From NCBI RefSeq assembly GCF_003590095.1, contig NC_039483.1, positions 6,014,001 to 6,078,000 on the forward strand: a stretch of 64,000 bases of DNA, written 5' to 3'. Positions 47,301 through 57,845 of the stretch are shown here, in pieces. The translations under genes were made by a program, and so were the position numbers. The notes under the pieces were generated by a model. That model saw only the letters and a program-made list of their open reading frames with translations, was not told the origin of the DNA and searched no databases. Position 1 is the stretch's first letter. Every line of letters starts with the position of its first letter. Source of the stretch: Trichoplusia ni (taxonomy: Eukaryota > Arthropoda > Insecta > Lepidoptera > Noctuidae).

Positions 47301-48195
47301 CGAAAATGAATGAAATCATAAGGTATTTATAAATCTTAGATGATTGGAATTTAATTTCAATGGGGTTGTATAAGAAATACGCATTTTATTCTTCAATGAT
47401 ACGAAGCTAGGTAAAGAATCTCGTCAAATATTTCATTTTAATTCAGGTTTTAATGACATAAGAAACAGAAAGTTTTTGAACAATACCACGACTCAGAGCA
47501 TCCAAAATCCTTTGAAAATAGTAATTTTCTGGATACTATTAAAATTTGAGAACAGGATTAGTATTTAGTAATTATGATAGATTCAACAGAAACAATTCTG
47601 AACTACAACCAAAATGATTCCATCACGAACTTGCAAAGAAAACGAGAATTCCAAAACTTAAATTGATGGCAATTGTTCCGAATCTAAATGATATAAATTC
47701 AGAGTTTCCTGAAATCGTTTAAAATCCCATTTGGAGCGGCAGACACGATAATAACGTCATTAAATTCATTTTCAAGGATAATAATTTTTCGTACTATGTT
47801 TTCGGGTACTGGATTCCTAAATTGGATTTTTTCGGCAGAAAATTCTTGATGGCTGACGAAATTTCATTTTGGATGGAGAGATTTTTAGGATGTTACATCG
47901 TTGAGGATCAAATGGTATTCTCATGTGTGGGAATTTACGGAGTTTAGGAACTTTTAATGATCGACCTCTTTTTTAATATTTTAGGATTTGAGCATACGTA
48001 CTATGTGTATCCAGGTATACTGCTAGAATACCTGGATAAGTAATTAAAACGGAGTTACACACTGACTACGTCAATAAAGGAAGACGTATATTTGTTCTAA
48101 CTTTGTCTCACTAGAAACGTTCATTTCAATCTAATTAATTCGTTTTTGTAATTTGCTCATTGTTCATTAGGGAAAGTTACATTATTTGCTATTAA
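44301..48195. other. AT-rich non-coding stretch
   Basis: No gene or named repeat is supported. Open frames are short and without signature. Near 44993 the words CCGTCCCACTGCTGGTGGCC resemble the CCCACTGCTGGGCA motif of a dispersed repeat but have no further matches. An 11-bp hairpin TATCCAGGTAT/ATACCTGGATA lies at 48008-48038. Confidence 0.45.
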
Positions 48196-48260
48196 ATGCC
48201 GGATTAGTTCCGGACTCCGGTTGGTCTGAAACTAGTCGGGCAAACCTGAAAAAATATGAA
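48196..48260 (+). repeat. fragment of the 19.2 kb foldback family
   Basis: GGACTCCGGTTGGTCTGAAA and CTAGTCGGGCAAACCTG correspond to the interior of the element at 19187-19345 (GGACTCCGGTTGGGTCCGAA, CTAGTCGGGCTACCCCG). The 32-bp arms are not seen, so this is either a decayed copy or a different subfamily. Confidence 0.6.
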
Positions 48261-49995
48261 TTCGACTAATTAAAATTATTATACCGCGACAAAAATGCTA
48301 CTGTAACATTTAAAATTATGGCTTAAACAAGTACAACTTTGATATTACACAAGTATTTTTTTTATATAAAAAAACTACAAATATTTCGTCATTATCCTAT
48401 CTTACACCATAAATAACTAAATATAAAACTTGTACAGTTTTATATACGTCAAAACATTCATTTATCCGTGTGGCGATGAGTATTTAGTGAATTTCGTCTC
48501 ACGGTCGAAATTTCTCGTTTATTTCAAACATTAGTCTTGGGCCTTGCCTGTGGCTACGTAATGAAGCGCCCAATTTGTCAGACCAAGTTCTGAAATTAGA
48601 AAAAATATACGCGGAAATGTGAATGGATGATGTTGCGGATATTGAAATGATTTTTGAGAAAATTTTGGCATTTCCGAGTTGTGCTATTGATTTTATTGTA
48701 TTTAATTTTAATTGGAATATTTTTTTATTCATTTTTGTTAGCAATTTTATTATGAAGCGAAATTAAAGGAGTGACATTTGATGAAGAATTTTATGGAACA
48801 AGATTCAGTTTTCTCTTCACGTTTATGTCTTGAATTAAATTGTAATAAAAGTAATAAATTTGCACTATCTCATTTAACTACATTAAAATGTGTTTAAAGT
48901 GGCTATAAAGTCTAAGATAAATTGTGGGTTTACAAAAACACATCTAACGAAAACTTCACATGTGAAAAACCACTAGATAAATATAGTAATAATTACCTAC
49001 GTATCATAAACAAATCAAAAACGAACTCTACAATATGATTCTAAATTAAAATGCGAAAACTATTTCAAAATATTCGGTGATTCTAAAATTAAATGCTATA
49101 AAAATAAAGATTACTTATTGAAAATCATATTCTACAATTAGATTGATAGGACTTAATATGTTATAGATTAACCCTATTTTACTATGAAGCGTACTATTAA
49201 ATACCCGCTAATGGATGGACTAATTTCTTATTATCTCCTTCTGCGATTTATTAGTTCAATCACTTTCAAACAAAGATACGGCAAATTAGACTCTACTATA
49301 TTGACTTAAAGACTTTTTTGTCTTTTGAGTGTAATAATGTTTGCGGCTTCACATAGAGTGGCTAGTTTATCAACAAAAATGAAATTAAATTAATTCGGAC
49401 ACTTTTGAACATAGAGTTGTAAATTATACTGTTGCCAGATGCGCAATTTAATCGTTTTTTACTGAGCGATTATGAAAGTGTTTTTTTTATACCGATGTAT
49501 ACCAACAGTGGCTATAGATATATTATAGAGTCTGGAGTTTATAAGATATTGCAGAGGATTTGACGGGTTTTTACCCGTTGAACAATCTGACTTAGTTAGC
49601 TAGATTTTCTTTTTGGGGTAGTTTTTGGTTTGATTTGAAATATCTATCGTTTAGAAGCTAGTTTATTTTTTTTGGTGGCTTTTAAAACTCGAACTTAATA
49701 TTTTTTAACAACATTCATATTTTTTATATTTAAAACTGACTAAAAAAAAACTACAAAGCCAAACTCTATGTATTTTTTGATGGAACCGAAAGACAGCTTT
49801 ATCACGTTAAATGAAATGAAATAAAACAAGCGGTTTAATACAAAATTGGTTCACCTCCTCTGATGTTCTGACTTAAAAAACAACAAAACACAGTCAACAA
49901 GCACAGAATTGAAAACCTCTTCCTTATTGGAGAAGTTTAAAAAAAACGAACTTAGTTAATAAGACAATTACGGAGTATTTATAAATATTCATATT
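48261..49995. other. AT-rich non-coding stretch
   Basis: Nothing recognised. Short open frames only. Confidence 0.5.
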
Positions 49996-50368
49996 ATAAA
50001 TTTATTGAGGAGCTCGTGGCTGTGCTTTAACCGCATAAGTGATTCTATCACAGGTTAAGCTATGCTTGACGCGGTTGGTCCGTAGATGGGTGACCATCTT
50101 TGTCATAGCGAGTTCCTCCGTGTTTCGGAAGGCGCGGTAAATTATGGGTTCCCGGCTGTTATTCCTAAATCTTTGACAGTCATTACAGGTAGTCAGAAGC
50201 TTGAAAAAGTCTGACAGCCAGTCTAACCAAGGGGTGTCGTGTTGCCCAGGTAACTGGGTTGAGGAGGTCAGATAGGCAGTCGCTCCTTCAGCTGAAACCG
50301 GTTGGACTGGTAGCCGACCCCAACATAGTTGGGAAAAGGCTAGGCCAATGATGATAAATTTATTGAGG
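49996..50368 (+). mobile_element. full-length 5S-type SINE, 15-bp target duplication
   Basis: The element spans 50011-50353, with duplications ATAAATTTATTGAGG at 49996-50010 and 50354-50368. The head at 50041-50095 reads GATTCTATCACAGGTTAAGC, TATGCTTGACGCGGTTGGTC, CGTAGATGGGTGACC. The words GGTTAAGC...GCTTG (50053-50068) and GGTC..GATGGGTGACC (50077-50095) correspond to box A and box C of the 5S rRNA internal promoter. A body follows (GTCAGAAGCTTGAAAAAGTC, GTTGCCCAGGTAACTGGGTT), then a 3' part GCCGACCCCAACATAGTTGG, AAAAGGCTAGGCC and a short (ATG)n tail. There is no ORF. It resembles other copies closely and has perfect duplications, so it is likely recent. The 5' boundary could differ by a base or two because GG is shared with the duplication. 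Confidence 0.95.
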
Positions 50369-50728
50369 CTTTCGTTATATAAACAAAACTAAATCAGATA
50401 AATTTTGGAGCGAAGTATTATGAACGGTTAATTTAACTTTATTGTACAGTTCCTAAATGATAATTAAAATCAGAGACTAGCCTAGATTGGTTATTTGAAG
50501 CTTTATAATGAAAAACTAATTTAATTTGGTACCTTAATACAGACTGTAATAAATTCGAATTAGTGTGAATTTTGATGAAACTTTTGTTACTCTCTTAAAA
50601 TGCGTAGTACTGAAATAAATGTAATACCATTTTTGTATATTTACATAGGCATTATAAGTTTATTCTACGCCAGATCTTTTATTTTAGAAGCAGTTTAAAA
50701 TTTTATTGGGTCATATACTAACGTTTTA

Positions 50729-50905
50729 GAGTTTTCTACCCAAGGGTAAAAACTAGACCATACATCTAAGGCTTTACTATCTGTCCTTTCATCTGTCACC
50801 AGACTGAACCCCATGAACCGGTATAACAAGACGGTTATTTTGTTGATACACTCACAAATTGATTGGTGGCCTTTTTGTACGGCACCCTGAGTGTGGTGAG
50901 AACAT
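50729..50905 (-). repeat. AGGGTTCCGTA-family copy with GTACGGCACCC end
   Basis: TTCTACCCAAGGGTAAAAAC, CTGTCCTTTCATCTGTCACC, ATGAACCGGTATAACAAGAC and TTTTTGTACGGCACCCTGAG give the minus-orientation order, and the last word matches TTTGTACGGAACCCTCGG of the 39.2 kb end. A full-length but mutated and internally shortened copy. Confidence 0.55.
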
Positions 50906-52386
50906 TTCGGTCTTGAAAGGTTTTTTTTTTAATAAAAATATATAAACCTATATATTTGAAATACTGCTATCGGAGCCCATTTAATTTTCAGTAAAGGGAA
51001 CAATGTTTCATTAGGGCGAGCTCCAAATTTACGAAGTTGCCGCCCAAGTATTTGCCTCACAACTGGCTTAGACGTTTTAATATAGGACACCTACAAGACA
51101 ACTTGTATGTCATGGTTATATAGAATAAAGGCAACATTATAAGATGAATGGGGCTAGTTTTGTTCTATTCAGTACAAAATCACATCGCGTACATCGCGTA
51201 AATTTTCTATAGTCATCAATTTAAATGCTAAACAACTACTTTTGTTGATTTTAACCCTTAAATGAAGCCTGTTATTTTAAACATAAAGATGAGGTGCTAA
51301 AAAAATTTTTGCGCAGTTTCTTTTCCTTAGTTAAAGATAAGTCAGAGAGCTGACTAATAAGCTTGAAATTGAAAAATTCTGAGTAGCAGCCTAATTTGAA
51401 AAAATTACTTTTGAAACTGAATTTCACATATTCGGCTAAATATAGACAATTATATAAATAACACGTTACTTAGGCACAGTAATGAGTTTAATGATGATAA
51501 AGATAATTATGATGACAATAAAGGTAAAGGGATAAATTACAGATTTCCAGATTTAACCCATTGGCAATGACAAAACCATTTCACTCCTTTAATCATTACC
51601 AATTACATTACATCTTCATAATGTAATTTAATAGGTTGAGTCAATTTCAATTATGTTAGAAGCACAAAATTACATGCAGAATTGAATATTAAATCATAAT
51701 GAACTATTTGTTGCCCATTACAACGCTAAACATTTTAGTGAATTTAATATTCTATTTGTTATTAATGATTTTAACAGAGTGATTAAATATGTGGAATAAT
51801 TGTTTAATTTTGATTGAAGATGACATACTGGGTTGAACGATTATTATGTAAAATATTATTTATAAAATTTTTAAATGTCTTTGGAGTTAATGGCTCATAA
51901 GAATAGTTGAAAGTCAAGAATCAGTCCTTGTTTGAAAATGACTAAAACTTTAAAGCTTGAATTGATTTTCATATTTACATTTTGTACCCAAAAGTTTTTC
52001 GTTTCTTGAATACATTTCTGTGCTTCAAAAAAATAAACAATATATTGTTTTTCAACAAAAAGGATTTTCTACAATACTCTAATCGGGTAACACCATATCA
52101 AGTCTTTGAGAGAGCCTTCGATATCAGTTACGCATTAACCAAACGTCCAATTTTGACCCTACATATCGTCCATAGCCCTTATTTAATTATAAGGGATACA
52201 AGTGAACCTTTTAGACTGTAATTAGATACTGTTTGTCCCAAATTTTGTAAGTCGTAAATTTAATTTGGACAACACTAAAGTTTAAGGGATGGGGACTGAC
52301 AGGGTTGGGGATGGTAGGGTTAAATGGTTACGAAGTGGATTAAAATATAGTGCAAGATGTTAATTATCGATATAATTGTGATATAC
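50906..52386. other. AT-rich non-coding stretch
   Basis: No gene, RNA gene or repeat was recognised. Confidence 0.5.
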
Positions 52387-52790
52387 TTGCTGTTGCTCAC
52401 AGTTTCACCCGTCTGGATGTCAGTTATGTCTGATAAAGCTTTACCGTCCTTTACCGAAGTCGGATATAAGTAGCCTTTTTTTTTTGGTTAGTCTGTGGAA
52501 TCCTCATAGACACCCACTCCCTCGGGGGAGGATATGGGTAATGTCAGACTTTTATTGACTAAACCTGAACCGCCGTGCTACGTCATCCGCGTTTTTGTGT
52601 CGGTGTATGGCAATGCGTTGCAATCCTTCATACACGGATATAAGTAGCCTGTGTGGAAATACAAGAGTCGGTTAAATATGTCCAACCTTTTCGGCGTAAA
52701 AAAGTATATAATCATTATAAAGTCCATCTAAATCGGTGCGTTTTTTGTTAGAGAGCAGACAGAGAGTGTGACTTTAAATTAAGTATTTAT
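52387..52790 (-). mobile_element. Helitron-like element, decayed, interrupted by a retroposon
   Basis: The left edge GCTGTTGCTCACAGTTTCAC is a mutated form of the minus-strand 3' end GCTGTTGCCCGCG... seen in Helitron-like elements. The interior includes TAAGTAGCCTGTGTGGAAAT, CATCTAAATCGGTGCG and AGAGAGCAGACAGAG, typical of this class in reverse orientation. The 52477-52634 retroposon lies inside it. Right-hand boundaries are approximate. Confidence 0.45.
52461..52650 (-). mobile_element. poly-T-headed retroposon with 16-bp target duplication
   Basis: Body at 52477-52634, bounded by perfect duplications CGGATATAAGTAGCCT at 52461-52476 and 52635-52650. The body starts with T9-10 (a poly-A tail on the minus strand). 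It contains CCTCATAGACACCCACTCCC, TCGGGGGAGGATATGGGTAA, TGTCAGACTTTTATTGACTA, CCGCCGTGCTACGTCATCCG. The core GGATATG...GTCAGACTT...GACTAAA is shared with 11021-11235 and in part with 9709-9795. The long duplication and tail indicate target-primed reverse transcription. I see neither tRNA boxes nor 5S-like sequence, so the source of its promoter is unknown. It has no ORF. Confidence 0.85.
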
Positions 52791-53479
52791 TTTCCTCTAA
52801 GATTTTCTCATTACATTATGATTATACAATTGAAAAGCCTAGATTTTAAAATAAGGAAGTGGCTAAGAAATAAGTTTAAACCAAAATTAGAACTACGAAG
52901 CTGGCGTTGATCATTATTATTCAACTTTATTATGCTTACATCTTTCGATCGGTTATACCTAAAATATGTAAGTACATTGACCATACATAAACGTCATAGG
53001 TTTTTGAGACATTTTTTTTTTATAAATATTATGTTTTATTTAATACCTATATTATATAGATAGGTAAGTATTAAGTATTCATCGAAAAATATCTAGCTGC
53101 TGTCACACGGAGTACAAGATAAATAGTATTGGCACACCTCATACACTGCCAATCCATAGTGCTATTGGTCATTTGTCATGATTGTCCATCGGCAATAAAT
53201 GTATTGGTAATATTTTACTCGACGAAAATAATGTAAACAATATGTCTAAAAGTAATAAATCTCAAAATAAAATAAGTCTTAGTATTAACGTCGTATTATA
53301 ACAAAATTTACACATCGACACAAAAAAATAATCTTCGAATCGAAATCGAAAAGAATAGGACTCAGCCAAGTGTTAAGCGTTTTAATAAAGATGTGTGCTT
53401 ACCTTAAATAACTGTATACAACCCGAAGCAATTTAATTAACCAACTATGAAATATTGATACTTCTGCATCTATAGCCCT

Positions 53480-53870
53480 TGTCTTCTTACTGCTAGGGGT
53501 CTGCACCACAGTAACGAGGCCAAAATCGAGCTAGGCAGGCAACTTGGCTACATCAGCAATGCTATGCGTTTCCACGTATCGGCAACAAAACGCGGCTGAC
53601 GTCACCCGACGACCCCAAGGTTCCATGAAGATAACCCCGTCTAACAAAAAAATAACAAATTGGCTAGACAAGGTGATGGCCGATGGGCTAAAGCGGTGAT
53701 AGAATGGTGCGAAGGCAAGAAAAGCGTCGATCGTTCGGGAGCAAGCTGCGTCAACGAAATAGTTAAAGTCTCGGGTCGAGTCTAGATGGGGCTGGCACAA
53801 GCCCACAGAATAATGGAACATTAAAGTAAATATTTTGAACATCGCACTACCGTATTTAAATAGTCCAGTG
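53480..53870. other. GC-richer island of unknown nature
   Basis: About 390 bp with clearly higher GC than the flanks, containing CTTGTCTTCTTACTGCTAGG, GTCTGCACCACAGTAACGAG, AACGCGGCTGACGTCACCCG and TCGGGTCGAGTCTAGATGGG. A minus-strand frame of 103 codons (53531-53842) crosses it. Its product has no signal peptide or domain I recognise, though it is rich in aromatic residues in the middle. It may be an unrecognised dispersed repeat, a regulatory island or a decayed exon. TGACGTCA (53599-53606) is a perfect CRE/ATF site. Confidence 0.3.
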
Positions 53871-54267
53871 TAAGGCTAATATTTATCGGCACCGACCAGT
53901 ATAACAGGCAATAGATCACAAGGCATTCGATAAACTCGTATCGGTGATTAGTGAAGCAATTTAATCATTAAGAGGTTAAGTGCGATCGGACCTACGGATA
54001 GGAATTCCGTAGGAACTATTGAGTTATTATTACAAATAAACATGGTACAGTAATTATACCAACAATGGCAACTATTGCGAAAAAATCCGTATCGATTTTA
54101 GCTGTTCATCAACTTGAAGTGCAATAAGAGAGGGATCACGGACAAAGGATTGTTAAAAAGAGTCGGAATAACGCAAGCGAATGTCAAAATGATATTTTGA
54201 CAAAAACAGAAGCACATTTGACTAACGATTAATTATTTGTAACTTCCGTAAGGTCTATTAATAACTG

Positions 54268-54318
54268 GTGGTAGATATCGCTGCCGTTTTCACTCCTCGA
54301 TAACAGAACTCTAAAAAT
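54268..54318 (+). repeat. AGGGTTCCGTA-family tail fragment
   Basis: GCTGCCGTTTTCACTCCTCG, ATAACAGAACTCTAAAAAT is a mutated copy of the last ~50 bp of the family (GGAACCCTAAAAA end). Confidence 0.4.
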
Positions 54319-54489
54319 AAAATAAGATAATCCATTAAATCTAAATATACCACAGATTATCAAACACAAATTCAAGTTCGATGAAGTTTTATGATGTAAC
54401 TAATTGGCTCTTTGATTGACGATCAAAAATTTACTTTATCAGTTGAGGTAGACCGAATGTTTATATTCGATAATATAATATCCTACTAA

Positions 54490-54687
54490 TCCTACTAATA
54501 TTATACACGCGAATGGATGGATGTTCGTTCGTCTTTGACGCAAAAACCACTGAACGGATTTAGACGAAACTTAGTGCACTGATAGTTTATAACCAGGATT
54601 AATATATAGAATAGTTTTTATCCCGATTTTATGTTCCCGTTGGATCATTTTCATTCTAAAGCGGGCGGGGACGCGGACAACAGCTAG
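54490..54687 (+). mobile_element. Helitron-like non-autonomous element (198 bp)
   Basis: Preceded by A (54489), begins TCCTACTAATATTATACACG and ends GACGCGGACAACAGCTAG followed by T (54688). The interior CTGAACGGATTTAGACGAAA, GATAGTTTATAACCAGGATT matches 38416-38581. TC...CTAG termini with A/T insertion and no target duplication fit a Helitron. TCCTACTAATCCTACTAAT just upstream suggests a partial second 5' end or a local duplication. The sequence resembles the Lep1-type short elements of Lepidoptera. Confidence 0.85.
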
Positions 54688-56142
54688 TATTCGATTTTCT
54701 CGAACATCAAATTTACTAGTGTTAAATTTCACACAGTTTGATATAGGTATGAAAGATAACATAATATTTGGTTAATGTATCTGTTGATTAAATTGGATTA
54801 TGTTATGGCTTATAGGATTATCGGAGTTTGTATATCTACTTATGGGGGCTGAGATATCAATGAGGTTTGTAACTTTGTTCTTAGAACCCATGAACTTGGA
54901 AGTTATTAAACAAAAAGTATTTATTCAAGAGTCAATGTTCGTTCAAAAAAATTCAAAAAGTGATAGTAGTGTTAGAGTTTTTAACCACCAGCGGATCACA
55001 AATATGGCATAACACACACTTAAAGAATTCTCAGATGTTGTGGTTATCTCAGAATAAATTTACATATATTTATGAAAAAGAAATTTTGGAGGGGTACAAA
55101 GGGTTGTGAGACTTAGTCTGCAAGAACTACAAATACCTTAGCGCAAAATAGACTCAAGATTACTTCAAGAGTATTACGCCTTGAGCCCTTGACTTTAGGT
55201 TGAAGGTTTGAATAAGGTTTCTAGTGATGAAAAAAAAAAGATTTTCTGAGCTATTTCTTTGAAGATACAATGTGGTATTGAAAAACTAACCAGGCTCTTA
55301 ATCGTTTAAAAAGACCTACTAAGATAAAAATAAGACGAATCGGTATAATATTTTAATTAAGTAATATAGTTTCATCGAGTTTGTATTTCCAATTTTAAGG
55401 TAAATATTTTTTGCAGGTATTAATGTCGATTGGGAATTAAAACTCAATAACTAGAACAGGTTTCTCTAAAATTCACTAATGCATTACTCTTATATACGAA
55501 CCGAGAAACTTTCGATATTTTGCACTAGCGCTGGCGATTCGTTATAATTTGAACTTCTTTTGATATTTCAGCAAAAATAACTAAAAGCCTTCTACGTCCA
55601 TACCTATTACGTACATACATACTTATAGATAAAACTCAGAATCTCCTCTTTTGAGTCGTTTACAGCACTAAAACTTTTTCCTGAATGTAGCAAATACTTT
55701 TCTGAAAACCGCATCCAAATTGCTTCAGCCAAACGCGAGATAATCGCGGACAAACATACATACACACATACAAACCTCCTTTTTTTGAAGTCGATTAATG
55801 ACGAAATATTATAGAAGAAATCTTTACACATTGTGATCACTTCGCCGTATAAAAAATTACCAGAAAATGTATCACCATTTTCCCATCATCATTAAAAGCA
55901 TACAGCACTAAGAAGGGCGTAGGTTTCTGAACCATTAACATTGTAATAGACTTGTACAAGCTACTATTCATGTCTCAATAAAATGTATTGAGTGTATTAG
56001 TATACGATTATTTTTAGTATCGACATTGATGGATACTTTGTTTCAGAAGTGTTACTAGACTTAGTCAGTCGTCGTTCGAAGTATCTTATGTCGCAAGTCG
56101 CTGTTATCACCACATCTAAAATTAAGACTGATGCAGTTTAAA
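54688..56142. other. AT-rich non-coding stretch
   Basis: No gene or named repeat supported. Confidence 0.5.
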
Positions 56143-56213
56143 ACATATTCGATTCGTAAAAAGTTAAAACTGTTGCAATTTTAATCATAAGGACATATTC
56201 GATTCGTAAAAAG
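56143..56213 (+). repeat. 21-bp direct repeat, 50-bp period
   Basis: The same 21-base word, starting ACATATTCGATTCGTAAAAA and ending with one more G, occurs at 56143-56163 and 56193-56213. The intervening bases partly match as well (GCAGTTTAAAAC versus GCAATTTTAATC). A recent local duplication of about 50 bp. Confidence 0.75.
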
Positions 56214-56324
56214 CTGTTACACTATTATTTTAAGCATTAAAAAAAAACTGTTTGTTGAAGTTGAAGAGTTTGATTTTTGAATGAAAATTATTCTCTAGAG
56301 TGTAAGCCAATAGGGAAGTCTATA

Positions 56325-56360
56325 ATTTGACGTGCCTTCCGTGTTTCGGAAAGCGCGTTA
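56325..56360 (+). repeat. short fragment resembling the 5S-type SINE
   Basis: ATTTGACGTGCCTTCCGTGT and TTCGGAAAGCGCGTTAGATC combine words from both strands of the SINE (CGTGCCTTCCGAAACACGG and CCGTGTTTCGGAAGGCGCG). This may be chance, since the SINE word is itself palindromic (CTTCCG...CGGAAG). No flanking match. Confidence 0.3.
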
Positions 56361-56632
56361 GATCAAAAACCTACCACCATAATATCTTAAAGTAATATTT
56401 TTGTGGTTGTGAAAGAGAGATGCCATGACGCTGTGTACTGCTCTGTCACGCAATTATGTATAAGAATATTAGCTTAAAATGTGGTTGTAGACCCTCTTCC
56501 ATACCTCCAAGTGCTAACTCTGATTGACTTATGAATCGTTGTAACTTATTGAACTAAATCACTTGTCTAAAATTATTGTTATTACATTTGATTTTTTAAA
56601 TTCAAAACAACGCTTAGTCTCGTCATAAAGTA

Positions 56633-56786
56633 CTAGAACTCTTCAAAAGTCCGGGATAAAAACTATCCTATTCCTTCTCAAGGTCAACTCTATCTCTGAA
56701 CCAAATTTCATTAAAATCAATTCAGTGGTTTAGACGTGAAAGCGTAACAGACAGAGTTACTTTCACATTTATAATATTAGTAAGGA
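56633..56786 (-). mobile_element. Helitron-like element, minus strand (154 bp)
   Basis: On the minus strand it begins TCCTTACTAATATTATAAAT (its T lies at 56786, with a T on the plus strand at 56787 giving the flanking A). It contains GTAACTCTGTCTGTTACGCT, CACGTCTAAACCACTGAATT, GGTTCAGAGATAGAGTTGAC and CGGGATAAAAAC (plus strand: GTTTTTATCCCG), and ends CTAG with a following T (plus-strand ACTAG at 56632-56636). A/T insertion and CTAG end fit the Helitron model. It is a different subfamily from 38416 and 54490. Confidence 0.7.
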
Positions 56787-56981
56787 TTATCGATGTTGGA
56801 CTATAAATAATACTCTGCTAAAATTTATATAAGAAATCGTGGTATTATTTTAGTATCATAAACAGATTTACAAATCGATTTTGTTTTAACAGTTGTTTCA
56901 AACGATTCATTTCGTTGTTAGTTTTAACGTAATTTATTTGTTAACGTTCCTTAGTAATCTTTATGATTAATTTAATTTAAT

Positions 56982-57085
56982 AACAGCCTTTACACGTCTT
57001 ACTGCTGGGCACAGGCATGCTCCCGTATACAAAAGTATTGAGCATTGATCACCACGCTAACTCACTGCGGGTTAGCGATTTCAGA
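56982..57085 (+). repeat. dispersed lepidopteran repeat (CCTTTACACGTC...CTGCTGGGCACAGGC type)
   Basis: AACAGCCTTTACACGTCTTA, CTGCTGGGCACAGGCATGCT and CACCACGCTAACTCACTGCG, GGGTTAGCGATTTCAGA follow the order of an abundant lepidopteran repeat that I recognise from memory, with several substitutions. No ORF. The class is unproven. Confidence 0.6.
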
Positions 57086-57627
57086 TTCCAATATTTCGAA
57101 TCAAGGTTTTGTTTTTAGTGTCGTAGAATAATTAGGAAATACAGATACATTTAAATCAGGTAGTTACTTTGCCTGCGTTAGGATTGAAGCTGCACTTCGT
57201 TTATACAACCCCATCCATAGAACCGTGACGCCACCACGTCATTAATTTCTTAATCGAGATCATTTTACATCGTGTTTGCGGTTTTCTAATTTAGCCAGGT
57301 GCCTATTGAATCCTATTTCTACCTCACTTGTACTCCTACCTGCCAATTAGATGTATCCAATTAAGGATTGATCGGTATAATATGGTTTATCTATTATACA
57401 GTTTATCCATTAAATGTAATTATGTACAGCAAAAAGTCCTATTTACATAATTAATTAGTTTAAAAAGAAACAAAAAAAGTGAATAAAAAGTGAAAATATA
57501 CTCGCAAGAAAACCACCTCTTAATAATAATATTGCAGTTGTGGAAGATTGAAATTGATTGATTGAACATTGCAATAATATACTTACGAGGAAGCAGGTCC
57601 TCTGAAGTTAACACATTTGCATCTAAT

Positions 57628-57845
57628 CTCGGTGCGTACGCGTCGGTTTCAAGGTGTCGCTAGCTCTGAGATCCCGGGTTCGATCTCCGGTCGGGTCAAT
57701 GTCATTCACATTTCTACATTGTCTCGGGTCTGGGTGTTTGTGGTACCTTCGTTGTATCTGAATTCCATAACACAAGTGCTTTAGCAACTTACTTTGGGTT
57801 CAGAACAATGTATGTGATGTTGTCCGCATTTATCTATCCAACGCA
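57628..57845 (+). mobile_element. tRNA-derived SINE, 5'-truncated copy
   Basis: The second copy of the family at 2246-2463. It begins at TCTCGGTGCGTACGCGTCGG, just inside the box A region. It keeps a box B GGTTCGATCTC (57677-57687, one change from the other copy) and the body TCTCGGGTCTGGGTGTTTGT, CTTCGTTGTATCTGAATTCC, ATAACACAAGTGCTTTAGC, and ends TGATGTTGTCCGCATTTATC. Compared with the first copy it retains the GTGATGTTGTCC word. Confidence 0.85.

Noticed and set aside
48008..48038. 11-bp hairpin TATCCAGGTAT/ATACCTGGATA as a small-RNA gene
   Set aside because: The stem is too short and no flanking pairing extends it.
53531..53842. 103-codon minus-strand frame as a protein gene
   Set aside because: No domain, signal or splice context recognised. 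Kept only as an open question in the GC-rich island.
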